Shown one piece after another: positions 1 to 7,861 of a stretch of DNA of 64,000 bases; position 1 is the first letter of the stretch, and each line of letters opens with the position of its first letter. The position numbers were made by a program, and so were the translations under genes. The notes under the pieces were generated by a model. It worked only from the letters and a program-made list of their open reading frames with translations. It searched no databases and was not told the DNA's origin. This DNA comes from Rubrivivax sp. (GTDB lineage: Bacteria > Pseudomonadota > Gammaproteobacteria > Burkholderiales > Burkholderiaceae), in the NCBI GenBank assembly GCA_016790225.1, contig JAEUOZ010000013.1, positions 1 through 64,000 of the forward strand, in the 5' to 3' direction.

Positions 1-860
1 CGTGCGGCGAAGGCGATCACGTCCTTCAGCACGTCGGCACCCAGCCCGCGTAGCGCCGCCGCGCTCAGCAGCCCGCGTTCGGCCAGGGCCGTGAGCAGCG
101 CGGCCTGAAAGGTGTCGCCCGCACCGACGGTGTCGATCACCTGCACCACCACCGAGCCGACCGCCACATGGTGATGCGCCGTCCAGGCCGAGGCGCCCTG
201 CGCGCCGCGGGTCACGACGACGAGCGCCACGCCTTCCTGCAGCCACCTCGCGGCGAGCTCGGCCGGCTCGACACCGGGGAACAGCAGGTGAAGGTCTTCG
301 TCGCTCACCTTCAGCACCTGCGTGCGTGGCAGCATCCACGCCAGCGTGTCGTGCCAGCGTGAGAGTTCCGGTTCCACGTTCAAGCGGATGTTCGGGTCGT
401 AGGCGATCACCGCGCGCGCATGTTCGCGCTCGACGAGCGCGCGCTGCACCGAGGCCACCGGCTCGACCACCATCGCGTAGGAGCCGAAGTGATAGGCCGC
501 CGCGGCGGGCACGGCCTGCAAGGCTGCCAGCGGCAGCGAGCGGTCGGCCGCGCCCTCGCCGTAGAACGCATAGGCCGGCACGCCGCGCGCGTCCAGGTCG
601 ACCAGGCTGATCGTGGTGGGCGCATCGAGGCGCACGGCGCAGCCGAGGCTCACGCCTTCATCGTGCAACGCGCGCGCGATCCGCTCGCCGAGCGCGGCCT
701 TTGACAGGCCGCCGAAGAAGGCCACCGGCTGCTTCAATCGCGCCAGTCCGATCGCCACATTCAGCGGCGAGCCGCCGATGCGCGCATCGAGCGCCATGCC
801 GGTAGGCGTGTCGCCGGCGGTGAACACATCCATCAACGCTTCGCCGCTGACCACGATCAT
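1..860 (-). CDS. PfkB-family fructokinase (C-terminus cut by window edge)
   Basis: The minus-strand frame opens with ATG at 860 (MIVVSGEALMDVF) and stays open to the left edge, so the last residues are missing. It has the PfkB family features: an N-terminal sugar-binding GGSPLNVAIGLARL stretch and a late DTVGAGDTFQAALL motif whose Asp is the catalytic base. These enzymes phosphorylate a sugar with ATP in the cytoplasm. The gene diverges from an frcBCA-like fructose importer across a 193 bp gap, which supports fructose as substrate. Ribokinase or 2-keto-3-deoxygluconate kinase activity cannot be excluded from sequence alone. An inverted repeat in the shared gap could control both directions. 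Confidence 0.9.
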   Translation of the reverse strand, partial: MIVVSGEALMDVFTAGDTPTGMALDARIGGSPLNVAIGLARLKQPVAFFGGLSKAALGERIARALHDEGVSLGCAVRLDAPTTISLVDLDARGVPAYAFYGEGAADRSLPLAALQAVPAAAAYHFGSYAMVVEPVASVQRALVEREHARAVIAYDPNIRLNVEPELSRWHDTLAWMLPRTQVLKVSDEDLHLLFPGVEPAELAARWLQEGVALVVVTRGAQGASAWTAHHHVAVGSVVVQVIDTVGAGDTFQAALLTALAERGLLSAAALRGLGADVLKDVIAFAA

Positions 861-949
861 CGAGAGTTCTCCTGTGCGCGCGCCGGCGCGCTCGTTCGAC
901 CCCGGCAAGCATCGCGCAGCCCGGGCCGAAGAGGCCCCCGGGTAAACCA

Positions 950-970
950 TTAATCACTCTACTTGATTTA
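950..970. promoter_or_regulatory. AT-rich inverted repeat, candidate sugar-repressor operator
   Basis: TTAATCA (950-956) and TGATTTA (964-970) form a 7 bp inverted repeat with one mismatch around a 7 bp spacer. It sits in a conspicuously AT-rich island within very GC-rich DNA, between the divergent kinase (start 860) and frcB (start 1054). The ROK regulator at the end of the frc run is the obvious candidate ligand. That assignment is inferred from position only. Confidence 0.5.
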
Positions 971-1053
971 TTAAACGGGCTGCACCAGAATGCGTTCCAT
1001 ACCGGCCCTGCACCGGGCGGCGCCGGCCCCACCCACCCCAGAGGAGACACCCG

Positions 1054-2049
1054 ATGCTCAAGACCACGCTCGTGGCGGCGGCGACGCTGATGGCCTTCGG
1101 CGCCCAGGCGCAGAACCAACCCGTGATCGGCCTGATCACCAAGACCGAGACCAATCCCTTCTTCGTGAAGATGAAGGAAGGCGCCGCCGAGGCCGCCAAG
1201 CTCAAGGGCGCCAAGCTGCTCACCGGCGCCGGCAAGGCCGACGGCGACAACGCCGGCCAGGTGACGGCGATGGAGAACATGATCGCTGCCGGCGCGAAGA
1301 CGATCCTCATCACGCCGAGCGACAGCAAGGCCATCATCCCGAGCATCAAGAAGGCGCGCGACAAGGGCGTGCTGGTGATCGCGCTCGACAGCCCCACCGA
1401 CCCCGCCGACGGCACCGACGCCCTGTTCGCGACCGACAACTACAAGGCCGGCGTGCTGATCGGCCAGTACGCGAAGTCGGCGCTCGGCGGCAAACCGGCG
1501 AAGATCGTGACGCTCGATCTCTTTCCCGGCCACCCGGTGGGCGCGCAGCGGCACAACGGCTTCCTCAAGGGCTTCGGCCTCACGGCGCCCGACGCCAAGA
1601 GCAACGAGCTCGGCGGCAAGGCCGCGGGCGTGGCCTGCATGGCCGACAGCTTCGGTGACCAGGCCAAGGGCCAGACCGCGATGGAAAACTGCCTGCAGAA
1701 GGTGCCCGACGTGAACCTGGTGTACACGATCAACGAGCCCGCCGCGGCCGGCGCCTTCAACGCGCTGAAGAAGGCCGGCAAGGAGAAGAACGTGGTGATC
1801 GTGTCGGTCGACGGCGGCTGCGAAGGCGTGAAGAACGTCGGCGCCGGCGTGATCGCGGCGACCAGCCAGCAATACCCGCTGAAGATGGCGGCGATGGGCG
1901 TGGAAGCCGGCGTCGAATACGCCAAGACCGGCAAGAAGCCGAGCGGCTACACCGACACCGGCGTGACGCTGATCGCGGCGAAGGCGGTGCAAGGCGTCGA
2001 CAGCAAGGACGTGAAGGTCGGCACCGACCTCTGCTGGGGCAAGAAGTAA
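1054..2049 (+). CDS. frcB: Fructose ABC transporter substrate-binding protein
   Basis: This 331-residue periplasmic binding protein belongs to the CUT2 (ribose/fructose type) ABC importers. A Sec signal peptide covers about residues 1-19, ending AQA. The mature start PVIGLITKTETNPFFVKM and the later VYTINEPAAAGA and VSVDGGCEGVKN stretches closely recall rhizobial FrcB. It is first of a run with permease (24 bp gap), ATPase and ROK regulator, and diverges from a PfkB kinase. This fits a fructose uptake and phosphorylation module. Other sugars such as ribose or mannose remain possible. A purine-rich GAGGAGAC precedes the ATG. Confidence 0.85.
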   Translation: MLKTTLVAAATLMAFGAQAQNQPVIGLITKTETNPFFVKMKEGAAEAAKLKGAKLLTGAGKADGDNAGQVTAMENMIAAGAKTILITPSDSKAIIPSIKKARDKGVLVIALDSPTDPADGTDALFATDNYKAGVLIGQYAKSALGGKPAKIVTLDLFPGHPVGAQRHNGFLKGFGLTAPDAKSNELGGKAAGVACMADSFGDQAKGQTAMENCLQKVPDVNLVYTINEPAAAGAFNALKKAGKEKNVVIVSVDGGCEGVKNVGAGVIAATSQQYPLKMAAMGVEAGVEYAKTGKKPSGYTDTGVTLIAAKAVQGVDSKDVKVGTDLCWGKK

Positions 2050-2073
2050 ACCACTGAAGAAGGGGGCCGAGCC

Positions 2074-3021
2074 GTGACCAAGAACGTTCCCTGGGGTCAG
2101 CTCGGCCCGTTCATCGCGCTGGTGCTGGCCTGCGCGTTCTTCTCGGTGACCACCGAGCGCTTCTTCAGCGGCGAGAACCTGTCGCTGATCCTGCAGCAGG
2201 TGATGGTGGTGGGCGTGATCGCGATCGGGCAGACGCTGATCATCCTCACCGCGGGCATCGACCTGTCGTGCGGCGTGGTGATGGCGCTGGGCTCGATCGT
2301 GATGACCAAGTTCGCGGTCGAACTCGGCGTGCCGGCGCCGCTGGCGGTGCTGTGCGGCATCGTCGCCACGGCGCTGTTCGGCCTGCTCAACGGGCTGCTC
2401 GTCACCCGCATCAAGCTGCCGCCGTTCATCGTCACGCTCGGCACGTTCAACATCGCGTTCGCGATCACGCAGCTGTATTCGAACGCGCAGACGGTGACCG
2501 ACCTGCCTCCCGCGATGACCTGGCTCGGCAACACCTTCTCGCTGGCCGGCACCAACGTCGCCTACGGCACGCTGCTGATGATCGTGCTGTACCTCGGCAT
2601 GTGGTGGTGGCTGCGCGAAACGGCCGCCGGCCGCCACATCTATGCGGTGGGCAACAACCCCGAGGCGACGCGGCTGGTGGGTATTCCCACCGACCGCGTG
2701 ATGCTGGGCGTGTACGTGATGGCCGGCGTGTTCTATGGCATTGCGAGCCTGCTTGCGGTGGCGCGCACCGGCGTGGGCGACCCCAACGCCGGGCAAACCG
2801 AGGCACTCGATGCCATCACCGCGGTCGTGCTCGGCGGCACCAGCCTGTTCGGCGGGCGCGGCGTGATCCTCGGCTCGCTGGCCGGCGCCGTGGTGGTGGG
2901 CGTGCTGCGCAACGGCCTCACCTTGATGGGCGTGTCGTCGGTGTACCAGGTGCTCGTGACCGGCATCCTGGTGATCGTCGCCGTCACGGTGGACCAGATG
3001 TCGCGCAAGGCATCACGCTGA
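2074..3021 (+). CDS. frcC: Fructose ABC transporter permease
   Basis: A 315-residue, very hydrophobic inner-membrane protein of the RbsC/FrcC permease family. The start is GTG at 2074 with AGGGGG upstream. The stretch ILTAGIDLSCGVVMALGSIV is the conserved transmembrane signature of this family. A later cytoplasmic region reading VGNNPEATRLVGI is where these permeases typically contact the ATPase. It would form the channel, probably as a dimer, for sugar delivered by the binding protein encoded just upstream. The next gene, the ATPase, begins 12 bp after the stop. Confidence 0.88.
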   Translation: MTKNVPWGQLGPFIALVLACAFFSVTTERFFSGENLSLILQQVMVVGVIAIGQTLIILTAGIDLSCGVVMALGSIVMTKFAVELGVPAPLAVLCGIVATALFGLLNGLLVTRIKLPPFIVTLGTFNIAFAITQLYSNAQTVTDLPPAMTWLGNTFSLAGTNVAYGTLLMIVLYLGMWWWLRETAAGRHIYAVGNNPEATRLVGIPTDRVMLGVYVMAGVFYGIASLLAVARTGVGDPNAGQTEALDAITAVVLGGTSLFGGRGVILGSLAGAVVVGVLRNGLTLMGVSSVYQVLVTGILVIVAVTVDQMSRKASR

Positions 3022-3033
3022 GGAGTCCCGCCA

Positions 3034-3822
3034 ATGACAAGCTCCACCCTCGTCATGCAGGCCAAGGGCCTGGTCAAGCGCTACGGCCAGGTCACCGCGC
3101 TCGACGGCGCCGACTTCGAGCTGCGCGCCGGCGAGATCCTCGCGGTGATCGGCGACAACGGCGCCGGCAAGTCCAGCCTGATCAAGGCGCTCTCGGGCGC
3201 CACGATTCCCGACGAAGGCGAGATCCGACTCGACGGCCGACCGGTGAACTTCCGCAACCCGATGGACGCGCGCCGCGAAGGCATCGAGTGCTGCTACCAG
3301 GACCTCGCCGTCGCCCCCGCGATGACGATCGCCGAGAACCTGTTCCTCGGCCGCGAGCTGCGGCGCGAGGGCCTGCTCGGCAGCGCGCTGCGCATGCTCG
3401 ACAAGAAGAAGATGCTCGAGACGGCCATCGAGCGCATGGCCGACCTCAAGGTGGGCATCCGCTCGATGACGCAGCCGGTGGAGACGCTCTCCGGCGGGCA
3501 GCGCCAGTGCGTGGCGGTGGCGCGCGCGGCGGCCTTCGCGCGCCATGTGGTGATCCTCGACGAGCCCACCGCCGCGCTCGGCGTGAAGGAAGGCAACATG
3601 GTGCTCGAGCTGATCCGCCGCGTGCGCGACAAGGGCCTGCCGGTGATCCTGATCAGCCACAACATGCCGCACGTGTTCGAGATCGCCGACCGCATCCACG
3701 TGGCGCGGCTCGGCAAGCGGGCGGCGATCCTCAACCCGAAGAAGATCAGCATGAGCGACACGGTGGCCGTGATGACCGGGGCATTGCCGGCCGAGCGCAT
3801 TCCCGCGGATTGCCTCGCGTGA
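3034..3822 (+). CDS. frcA: Fructose ABC transporter ATP-binding protein (single NBD)
   Basis: A 262-residue ABC ATPase. Visible motifs are Walker A GDNGAGKSSL (about residues 37-46), signature LSGGQRQ, Walker B VVILDEPTAALG and the switch His in LISHNMPHVFEIADRI. RbsA and AraG carry two ATPase domains, whereas this protein has one, as in rhizobial FrcA. It would work as a homodimer on the cytoplasmic face of the permease. Its TGA overlaps the GTG of the ROK regulator by four bases, so the two are probably translationally coupled. Confidence 0.9.
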   Translation: MTSSTLVMQAKGLVKRYGQVTALDGADFELRAGEILAVIGDNGAGKSSLIKALSGATIPDEGEIRLDGRPVNFRNPMDARREGIECCYQDLAVAPAMTIAENLFLGRELRREGLLGSALRMLDKKKMLETAIERMADLKVGIRSMTQPVETLSGGQRQCVAVARAAAFARHVVILDEPTAALGVKEGNMVLELIRRVRDKGLPVILISHNMPHVFEIADRIHVARLGKRAAILNPKKISMSDTVAVMTGALPAERIPADCLA

Positions 3823-5039
3823 ACGCGCCGGACGCCGACCTGCAGGCCCGCCTGCGCCCCCGCGGCTCGAACCAGGGCGGGCTGCGCCAGTACAACGAGC
3901 GCGTGGTGCTGCAGGCGATCCGGCTGCACGGCGCGCTGCCGGGCGCCGAGATCGCACGGCTCACGCACCTCACGGCGCAGACCATCTCGCTGATCACCAA
4001 GCGGCTGCTCGACGACGGGCTGCTGCTGCGCGGCGAGCCGCAGCGCGGCAAGGTGGGGCAGCCCTCGGTGCCGCTTTCGCTGAACCCCGACGGCGCGTTC
4101 TCGATCGGCGTGAAGGTCGGCCGCCGCAGCCTGGACACGCTGCTGGTCGACTTCACCGGTGCCAGGCGCCAGCGCTGGACGCTGGACTACCCGCACGCCG
4201 ACCCCGACGCGGTGCTGCGCGAGATCGGCCAGCGGCTGAAGGACATCCGCCGCAAGCTCACGCGCGAGCAGCAGGAGCGCGTGCAGGGCATCGGCATCGC
4301 CGCGCCGCTCTCGATGGGCGGCTGGCAGCAACTGCTCGGGCTGCCGGCCGAGGTGGCCGAGAAGTGGCAGCGCATCGACCTGCGCGCCGAGGTGGCGGCC
4401 CTCACCGAGCTGCCGGTCACGCTCGTGAAGGACACCGCCGCCGCCTGCGTGGCCGAACTGGTAGCCGGCCGCGGGCGCAGCGTGCCGAGCTTCCTCTACG
4501 TGTTCGTCGACACCTTCATCGGCGGCGGCCTCGTGCTCGACAGCCAGCTGCGCGCCGGCACCACCGGCAACGCCGGCGCGATCGGTTCGCTTCCGCTCGG
4601 CGGCTCGACGGAGGACGCGCGCACGCAGATGCTGAGCACCGCGTCGCTGCTGAACCTCGAGCAGCGCTACGCGGCCGCGGGGCTGGACATCACCGCCGCG
4701 GGCGATGCGCGGGCGATGGCCGAGCCGTGGCTCGAGCACACCGCGGGCTGGCTCGACGACACCGGCGCCGCCATCGCGCAGGCCGCCAACTGCGCGGCCT
4801 GCCTGCTGGACCTCGACGGCGTGATCGTCGACGGCTCGTACCACCGCGCGCTGCACGACGCGCTGATGGCGGCGATGACGCGCGCGCTGCCTCGCTTCAA
4901 CTGGGAAGGTGTGGCGCAGCCCTCGGTGCTCTCCGGCACCATCGGTTCGGATGCGCGCGCGCTCGGCGGCGCGCTGCTGCCGCTGTACGCCAACTTCTCG
5001 CCGGACCGCGAGCTGTTCCTGAAGGCCGCGAGCGGCTGA
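3819..5039 (+). CDS. ROK-family transcriptional regulator
   Basis: A 406-residue ROK (repressor, ORF, kinase) protein. The GTG at 3819 overlaps the frcA stop in a GTGA junction. An N-terminal winged helix-turn-helix lies around residues 30-70 (GAEIARLTHLTAQTISLITK). A sugar-kinase-like fold follows, with the ROK glycine motif GNAGAIGSLPLGG. Proteins of this class (NagC, Mlc, XylR types) release their operators on binding a sugar or sugar phosphate. Its place at the end of the importer run and opposite a fructokinase suggests control of this module, probably through the AT-rich inverted repeat at 950-970. No operator binding can be read from the sequence directly. Confidence 0.88.
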   Translation: MNAPDADLQARLRPRGSNQGGLRQYNERVVLQAIRLHGALPGAEIARLTHLTAQTISLITKRLLDDGLLLRGEPQRGKVGQPSVPLSLNPDGAFSIGVKVGRRSLDTLLVDFTGARRQRWTLDYPHADPDAVLREIGQRLKDIRRKLTREQQERVQGIGIAAPLSMGGWQQLLGLPAEVAEKWQRIDLRAEVAALTELPVTLVKDTAAACVAELVAGRGRSVPSFLYVFVDTFIGGGLVLDSQLRAGTTGNAGAIGSLPLGGSTEDARTQMLSTASLLNLEQRYAAAGLDITAAGDARAMAEPWLEHTAGWLDDTGAAIAQAANCAACLLDLDGVIVDGSYHRALHDALMAAMTRALPRFNWEGVAQPSVLSGTIGSDARALGGALLPLYANFSPDRELFLKAASG

Positions 5040-5090
5040 GAGGGTGAGAGGCATTCCAGCGCACCCGCGTTGGAATGCCTCCCACCCTCT
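5039..5090 (+). terminator. Long hairpin after the ROK gene, no T-tract
   Basis: Two 20-base arms (5039-5058 and 5071-5090) pair with a single mismatch around a 12-base loop, starting at the last base of the ROK stop codon. No run of T follows. It may be an RNA 3'-end stabiliser, a bidirectional or Rho-assisted terminator, or a dispersed palindromic repeat. Its length is much greater than a typical intrinsic terminator stem. Confidence 0.55.
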
Positions 5091-5214
5091 GAGCCCGACC
5101 GGGTGACCTGCTGAAGCCGAGAGGCACTGCGCATGCCGCTGTAAGTGCGGCGACGCGATGACGACACAGGGAGGTCGCGACGCCACCCTTCCTCTCGTCT
5201 TCAGGAGCCTCTCC

Positions 5215-6354
5215 ATGCAACCCCTCGATCGTCGCCGCTTCGGCCTGGCGACCCTCGCGTCCGCGACGGCCCTCGCCCTGCTCTCCTCACCGCTCGCCGC
5301 CCTCGCGCACGGCGGCCCGCCGGCCGCCGGCCGCGTCTACACCGCCACCAACGCCCCCGGCGGCAACGAGCTGGTCGTGCTCGGCCTCGACGACGACGGC
5401 CAGCTCACCCTCGTCGACCGCATCGCCACCGGCGGCGCGGGCACCGGTGCGGGCCTGGGCTCGCAAGGTGCGGTCACGCTCAGCGGCGACGGGCGGCACG
5501 TGCTGGTGGTCAACGCCGGCACGCACACGCTGTCGCTGTTCTCGCTGCGCGGCCGCCGCGCCACGCTCTCGGCCGTGGTGGACTCCGGCGGCCTGCAGCC
5601 CATCAGCGTGAGCGAGCGCGAAGGCATCGTCTACGTGCTGAACGCCGGCGGTGCCGGCAACGTCGCGGGCTTCCGCCTGCATCGCGACAGCCTCCAGGCG
5701 ATCGCCGGCAGCAGCCGGCCGCTCTCGGCAGCGGGCGGCACCGGGCCTGCGCAGGTCGGCTTCTCGAGCGACGGCGACACGCTGCTCGTCACCGAGAAGG
5801 CCACCAACCGGCTGACGAGCTGGCGCGTCGGCCACGACGGCCGGCTCGGGGCCGCGGTGATCACGCCGTCGGCCGGCGTCACGCCGTTCGGCTTCGCATT
5901 CGACAACCGCGACCGCGTCGTGGTCTCCGAGGCCGCCGGCGGCGCCGCGCTCGCGAGCACCGCCTCGTCGTACCGCTTCGAGGAACGCAGCCCCGCACTG
6001 CCGAAGCTCGTCAGCGCCGCGGTGCCGACGACGCAGACGGCAGCGTGCTGGGTGGCGATCACGCCCAATGGCCTCCACGCCTACACCGGCAACGCCGGCA
6101 GCAGCTCGATCAGCCGCTACGCCATCCGCCGCGACGGCAGCCTGAGCCTCGGCCAGGCGGCCGCGGGCGTCACCGGGCCGGCCGGCACCGGTGTCACCGA
6201 CCTGGCCGTCGCGCGCTCGGGGCAGATGCTCTACGCGCTGGCGCCTGGTGCCGCCCGCATCGTCGCCTTCGAGGTGGCGTCCGACGGCACGCTGGCCCCG
6301 GCAGGTGCCGTGAACGGGCTGCCGCCTCTGATGGTGGGCCTGGCGGCGAACTGA
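5215..6354 (+). CDS. Tat-exported beta-propeller protein, lactonase/YncE-like
   Basis: The start at 5215 is chosen because CAGGAG precedes it and it begins a clean Tat signal: DRRRFGLATL followed by an Ala/Leu-rich core and cleavage after about residue 32 (ALA). The frame is open further upstream, but that would bury the signal. The 379-residue protein has repeated strands of the type VVLGLDDDGQLTLVDRI, VTLSGDGRHVLVVNAG and VGFSSDGDTLLVTEK. That spacing is typical of seven-bladed propellers in the 6-phosphogluconolactonase/YVTN superfamily. It is probably a periplasmic enzyme or binding protein, and the substrate is unknown. Lactonase activity is not demonstrated by any motif here. Confidence 0.75.
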   Translation: MQPLDRRRFGLATLASATALALLSSPLAALAHGGPPAAGRVYTATNAPGGNELVVLGLDDDGQLTLVDRIATGGAGTGAGLGSQGAVTLSGDGRHVLVVNAGTHTLSLFSLRGRRATLSAVVDSGGLQPISVSEREGIVYVLNAGGAGNVAGFRLHRDSLQAIAGSSRPLSAAGGTGPAQVGFSSDGDTLLVTEKATNRLTSWRVGHDGRLGAAVITPSAGVTPFGFAFDNRDRVVVSEAAGGAALASTASSYRFEERSPALPKLVSAAVPTTQTAACWVAITPNGLHAYTGNAGSSSISRYAIRRDGSLSLGQAAAGVTGPAGTGVTDLAVARSGQMLYALAPGAARIVAFEVASDGTLAPAGAVNGLPPLMVGLAAN

Positions 6355-6430
6355 ACCGATCGTTGCCTTGCGGGTCTGAACGGTTCATGCTGGTGGCCGC
6401 ATGGCCGCCAGCTGTCCGGAAGGAGCCTGC

Positions 6431-7030
6431 ATGAACGACACACCCGCGCTGCCCGTGTCCCGACTCGATCGGGGCGTCCACCTCGCCCAGGCCTCGCCCT
6501 GGCACCACCGGCCGGTGACGCTGCAGTCCCCGGCGCTCGACGTGATGACCGACCTCACGCAGGTGAAGGCAGCCACCGTCGGCCCCGAGCAGACGCTCGC
6601 GCAGGCCGAGCAGGCCATGGTCTACCTCGGCGTGCGCATGCTGTTCGTGGTCTCGGACATGCCCGCGGTGGCCGGCCTCGTCACCACCACCGACCTGCAC
6701 GGCGAGCGGCAGATGCGCCTCGTGCACGAACGCGGCGCGCACTACGACGAGCTGCGCGTGGCCGACGTGATGACGCCGCTGGCCGCGCTCGACGCGATCG
6801 CCTTCGAGCTCGTCGCCGCCGCCACGGTGGGCCACCTCGTGGCCACGCTGCGCCAGCTCGGCCGCAACCACCTGCTGGTGGTGGACCGCGTGCCCGACGG
6901 CGCCGCCGGCGCACCCGCGCGGGTGCGGGGCGTGATCTCGCGTGCGCAGATCGAGCGGCAGCTCGGCCGCACGCTGGACATCGCCGAGATCGCGCGCAGC
7001 TTCTCGGAGATCGAGCGCGCGCTGGTGTAG
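6431..7030 (+). CDS. Tandem CBS-domain protein
   Basis: A 199-residue cytoplasmic protein with GGAAGGAG upstream of the ATG at 6431. Two CBS motifs can be seen. The first covers about residues 36-95 (VMTDLTQVKAATVGPEQTLAQ ... MLFVVSDMPAVAGLVTTTDL). The second covers about 112-180 (VMTPLAALDAIAFELV ... NHLLVVD ... GVISRAQIERQ). CBS pairs bind adenine nucleotides and sense energy state or control a partner protein. No catalytic or DNA-binding domain is attached, so it must act on another protein or as a stand-alone sensor. The neighbours give no hint of the partner. Confidence 0.85.
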   Translation: MNDTPALPVSRLDRGVHLAQASPWHHRPVTLQSPALDVMTDLTQVKAATVGPEQTLAQAEQAMVYLGVRMLFVVSDMPAVAGLVTTTDLHGERQMRLVHERGAHYDELRVADVMTPLAALDAIAFELVAAATVGHLVATLRQLGRNHLLVVDRVPDGAAGAPARVRGVISRAQIERQLGRTLDIAEIARSFSEIERALV

Positions 7031-7096
7031 CGGCGGCCTCGGGCGGGACGGGCCCCCCGGTGGTCCGGCTTGACGACCGGAGTCGGCATGCGCAGA

Positions 7097-7120
7097 ATCT
7101 AGTCCTCTAGAAGACTAGAT
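7097..7120. promoter_or_regulatory. 24 bp near-perfect palindrome before the GntR gene
   Basis: Arms ATCTAGTC (7097-7104) and GACTAGAT (7113-7120) are exact reverse complements. The centre is TCTAGA, so only one base pair of the 24 bp site is mismatched. The site ends six bases before the GntR start codon and covers the position where a ribosome binding site would lie. It holds three CTAG tetranucleotides, which are rare in bacterial genomes. Autorepression by the adjacent GntR protein is the simplest reading. Confidence 0.75.
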
Positions 7121-7126
7121 ATCTGC

Positions 7127-7855
7127 ATGCCAGATCCACACACGCGGGAACCGGGGCTCAGCCGCTATGCGTCGCTGGCCGCGGCGCTGCGCGGGCGCAT
7201 CGTCTCCGGCGAATGGGCGCCCGGCACGGCGTTGCCGGCCGAACAGGCGCTGGCGCAGCAGCACGGCGTGGCGCTGGGCACGCTGCGGCGCGCGATGGAA
7301 CTGCTCGCCGGGCAGGGCCTCGTCGACCGCCGGCACGGCCGCGGCACCTTCGTCACCGAAGGCCTGGCGGGCGCGCACATGCTGCGCTTCTTCCGCTTCG
7401 GCGCGCCGGATGGCGAGGCGCCTGGATCGCGCATCCTCGCGCGTGACCGCGTGCCCGCCCCGGCCGAGGCGGCGCAGGCGCTGGGCCTGCCCGCAGCTGC
7501 GCCGGTGCTGCGGCTGCGCCGGCTGCGCACGCTCGGCGGGCTGCCGCGCCTGCACGAGGAGATCGTGCTGCCGCTGCCGCTGTTCGAGCCGATCGCGGAG
7601 AGCGACACCTCGGGCTGGGGCGACCTGCTCTACCCCCTCTACGCGCATCGCTGCGGCGTGCGCGTGCACCGGGTGGTCGACACCATCGTGTTCGGCCGCC
7701 TCGCCGCCGGCCCGGCGCGTGCCTTGAAGCTGTCCGCCGGCCATCCCTGCGCGCGCGTGCAGCGCCGCGCGCTCGACCTCGCCGGCCGCTGCGTCGAGTG
7801 GCGCACCACGCTCGGCGACGCCGACGCCTTCCACTACACCGTCGACATCCACTGA
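7127..7855 (+). CDS. GntR/HutC-type transcriptional regulator with UTRA domain
   Basis: A 242-residue regulator. The N-terminal winged helix (residues about 10-75) reads LAAALRGRIVSGEWAPGTAL, then LRRAMELLAGQGLVDRRHGRGTFV, the standard GntR pattern. The rest matches the UTRA effector-binding domain of the HutC subfamily, e.g. APVLRLRRLRTLGGLPRLHEEI near residue 125 and VDTIVFGRLAAGPARAL near 185. There is no AGGAG-like sequence upstream; a 24 bp palindrome occupies that space, so the transcript may be leaderless or tightly autoregulated. It likely controls the downstream binding protein and hydrolase genes, which start six bases after its stop. The effector is unknown. Confidence 0.88.
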   Translation: MPDPHTREPGLSRYASLAAALRGRIVSGEWAPGTALPAEQALAQQHGVALGTLRRAMELLAGQGLVDRRHGRGTFVTEGLAGAHMLRFFRFGAPDGEAPGSRILARDRVPAPAEAAQALGLPAAAPVLRLRRLRTLGGLPRLHEEIVLPLPLFEPIAESDTSGWGDLLYPLYAHRCGVRVHRVVDTIVFGRLAAGPARALKLSAGHPCARVQRRALDLAGRCVEWRTTLGDADAFHYTVDIH

Positions 7856-7861
7856 ACCCCC

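Noticed and set aside
2268..5039. A single 923-codon plus-strand protein spanning permease, ATPase and ROK genes
   Set aside because: Only its last 406 codons encode a real protein (ROK regulator from GTG 3819). The earlier part is an out-of-frame reading of frcC and frcA.
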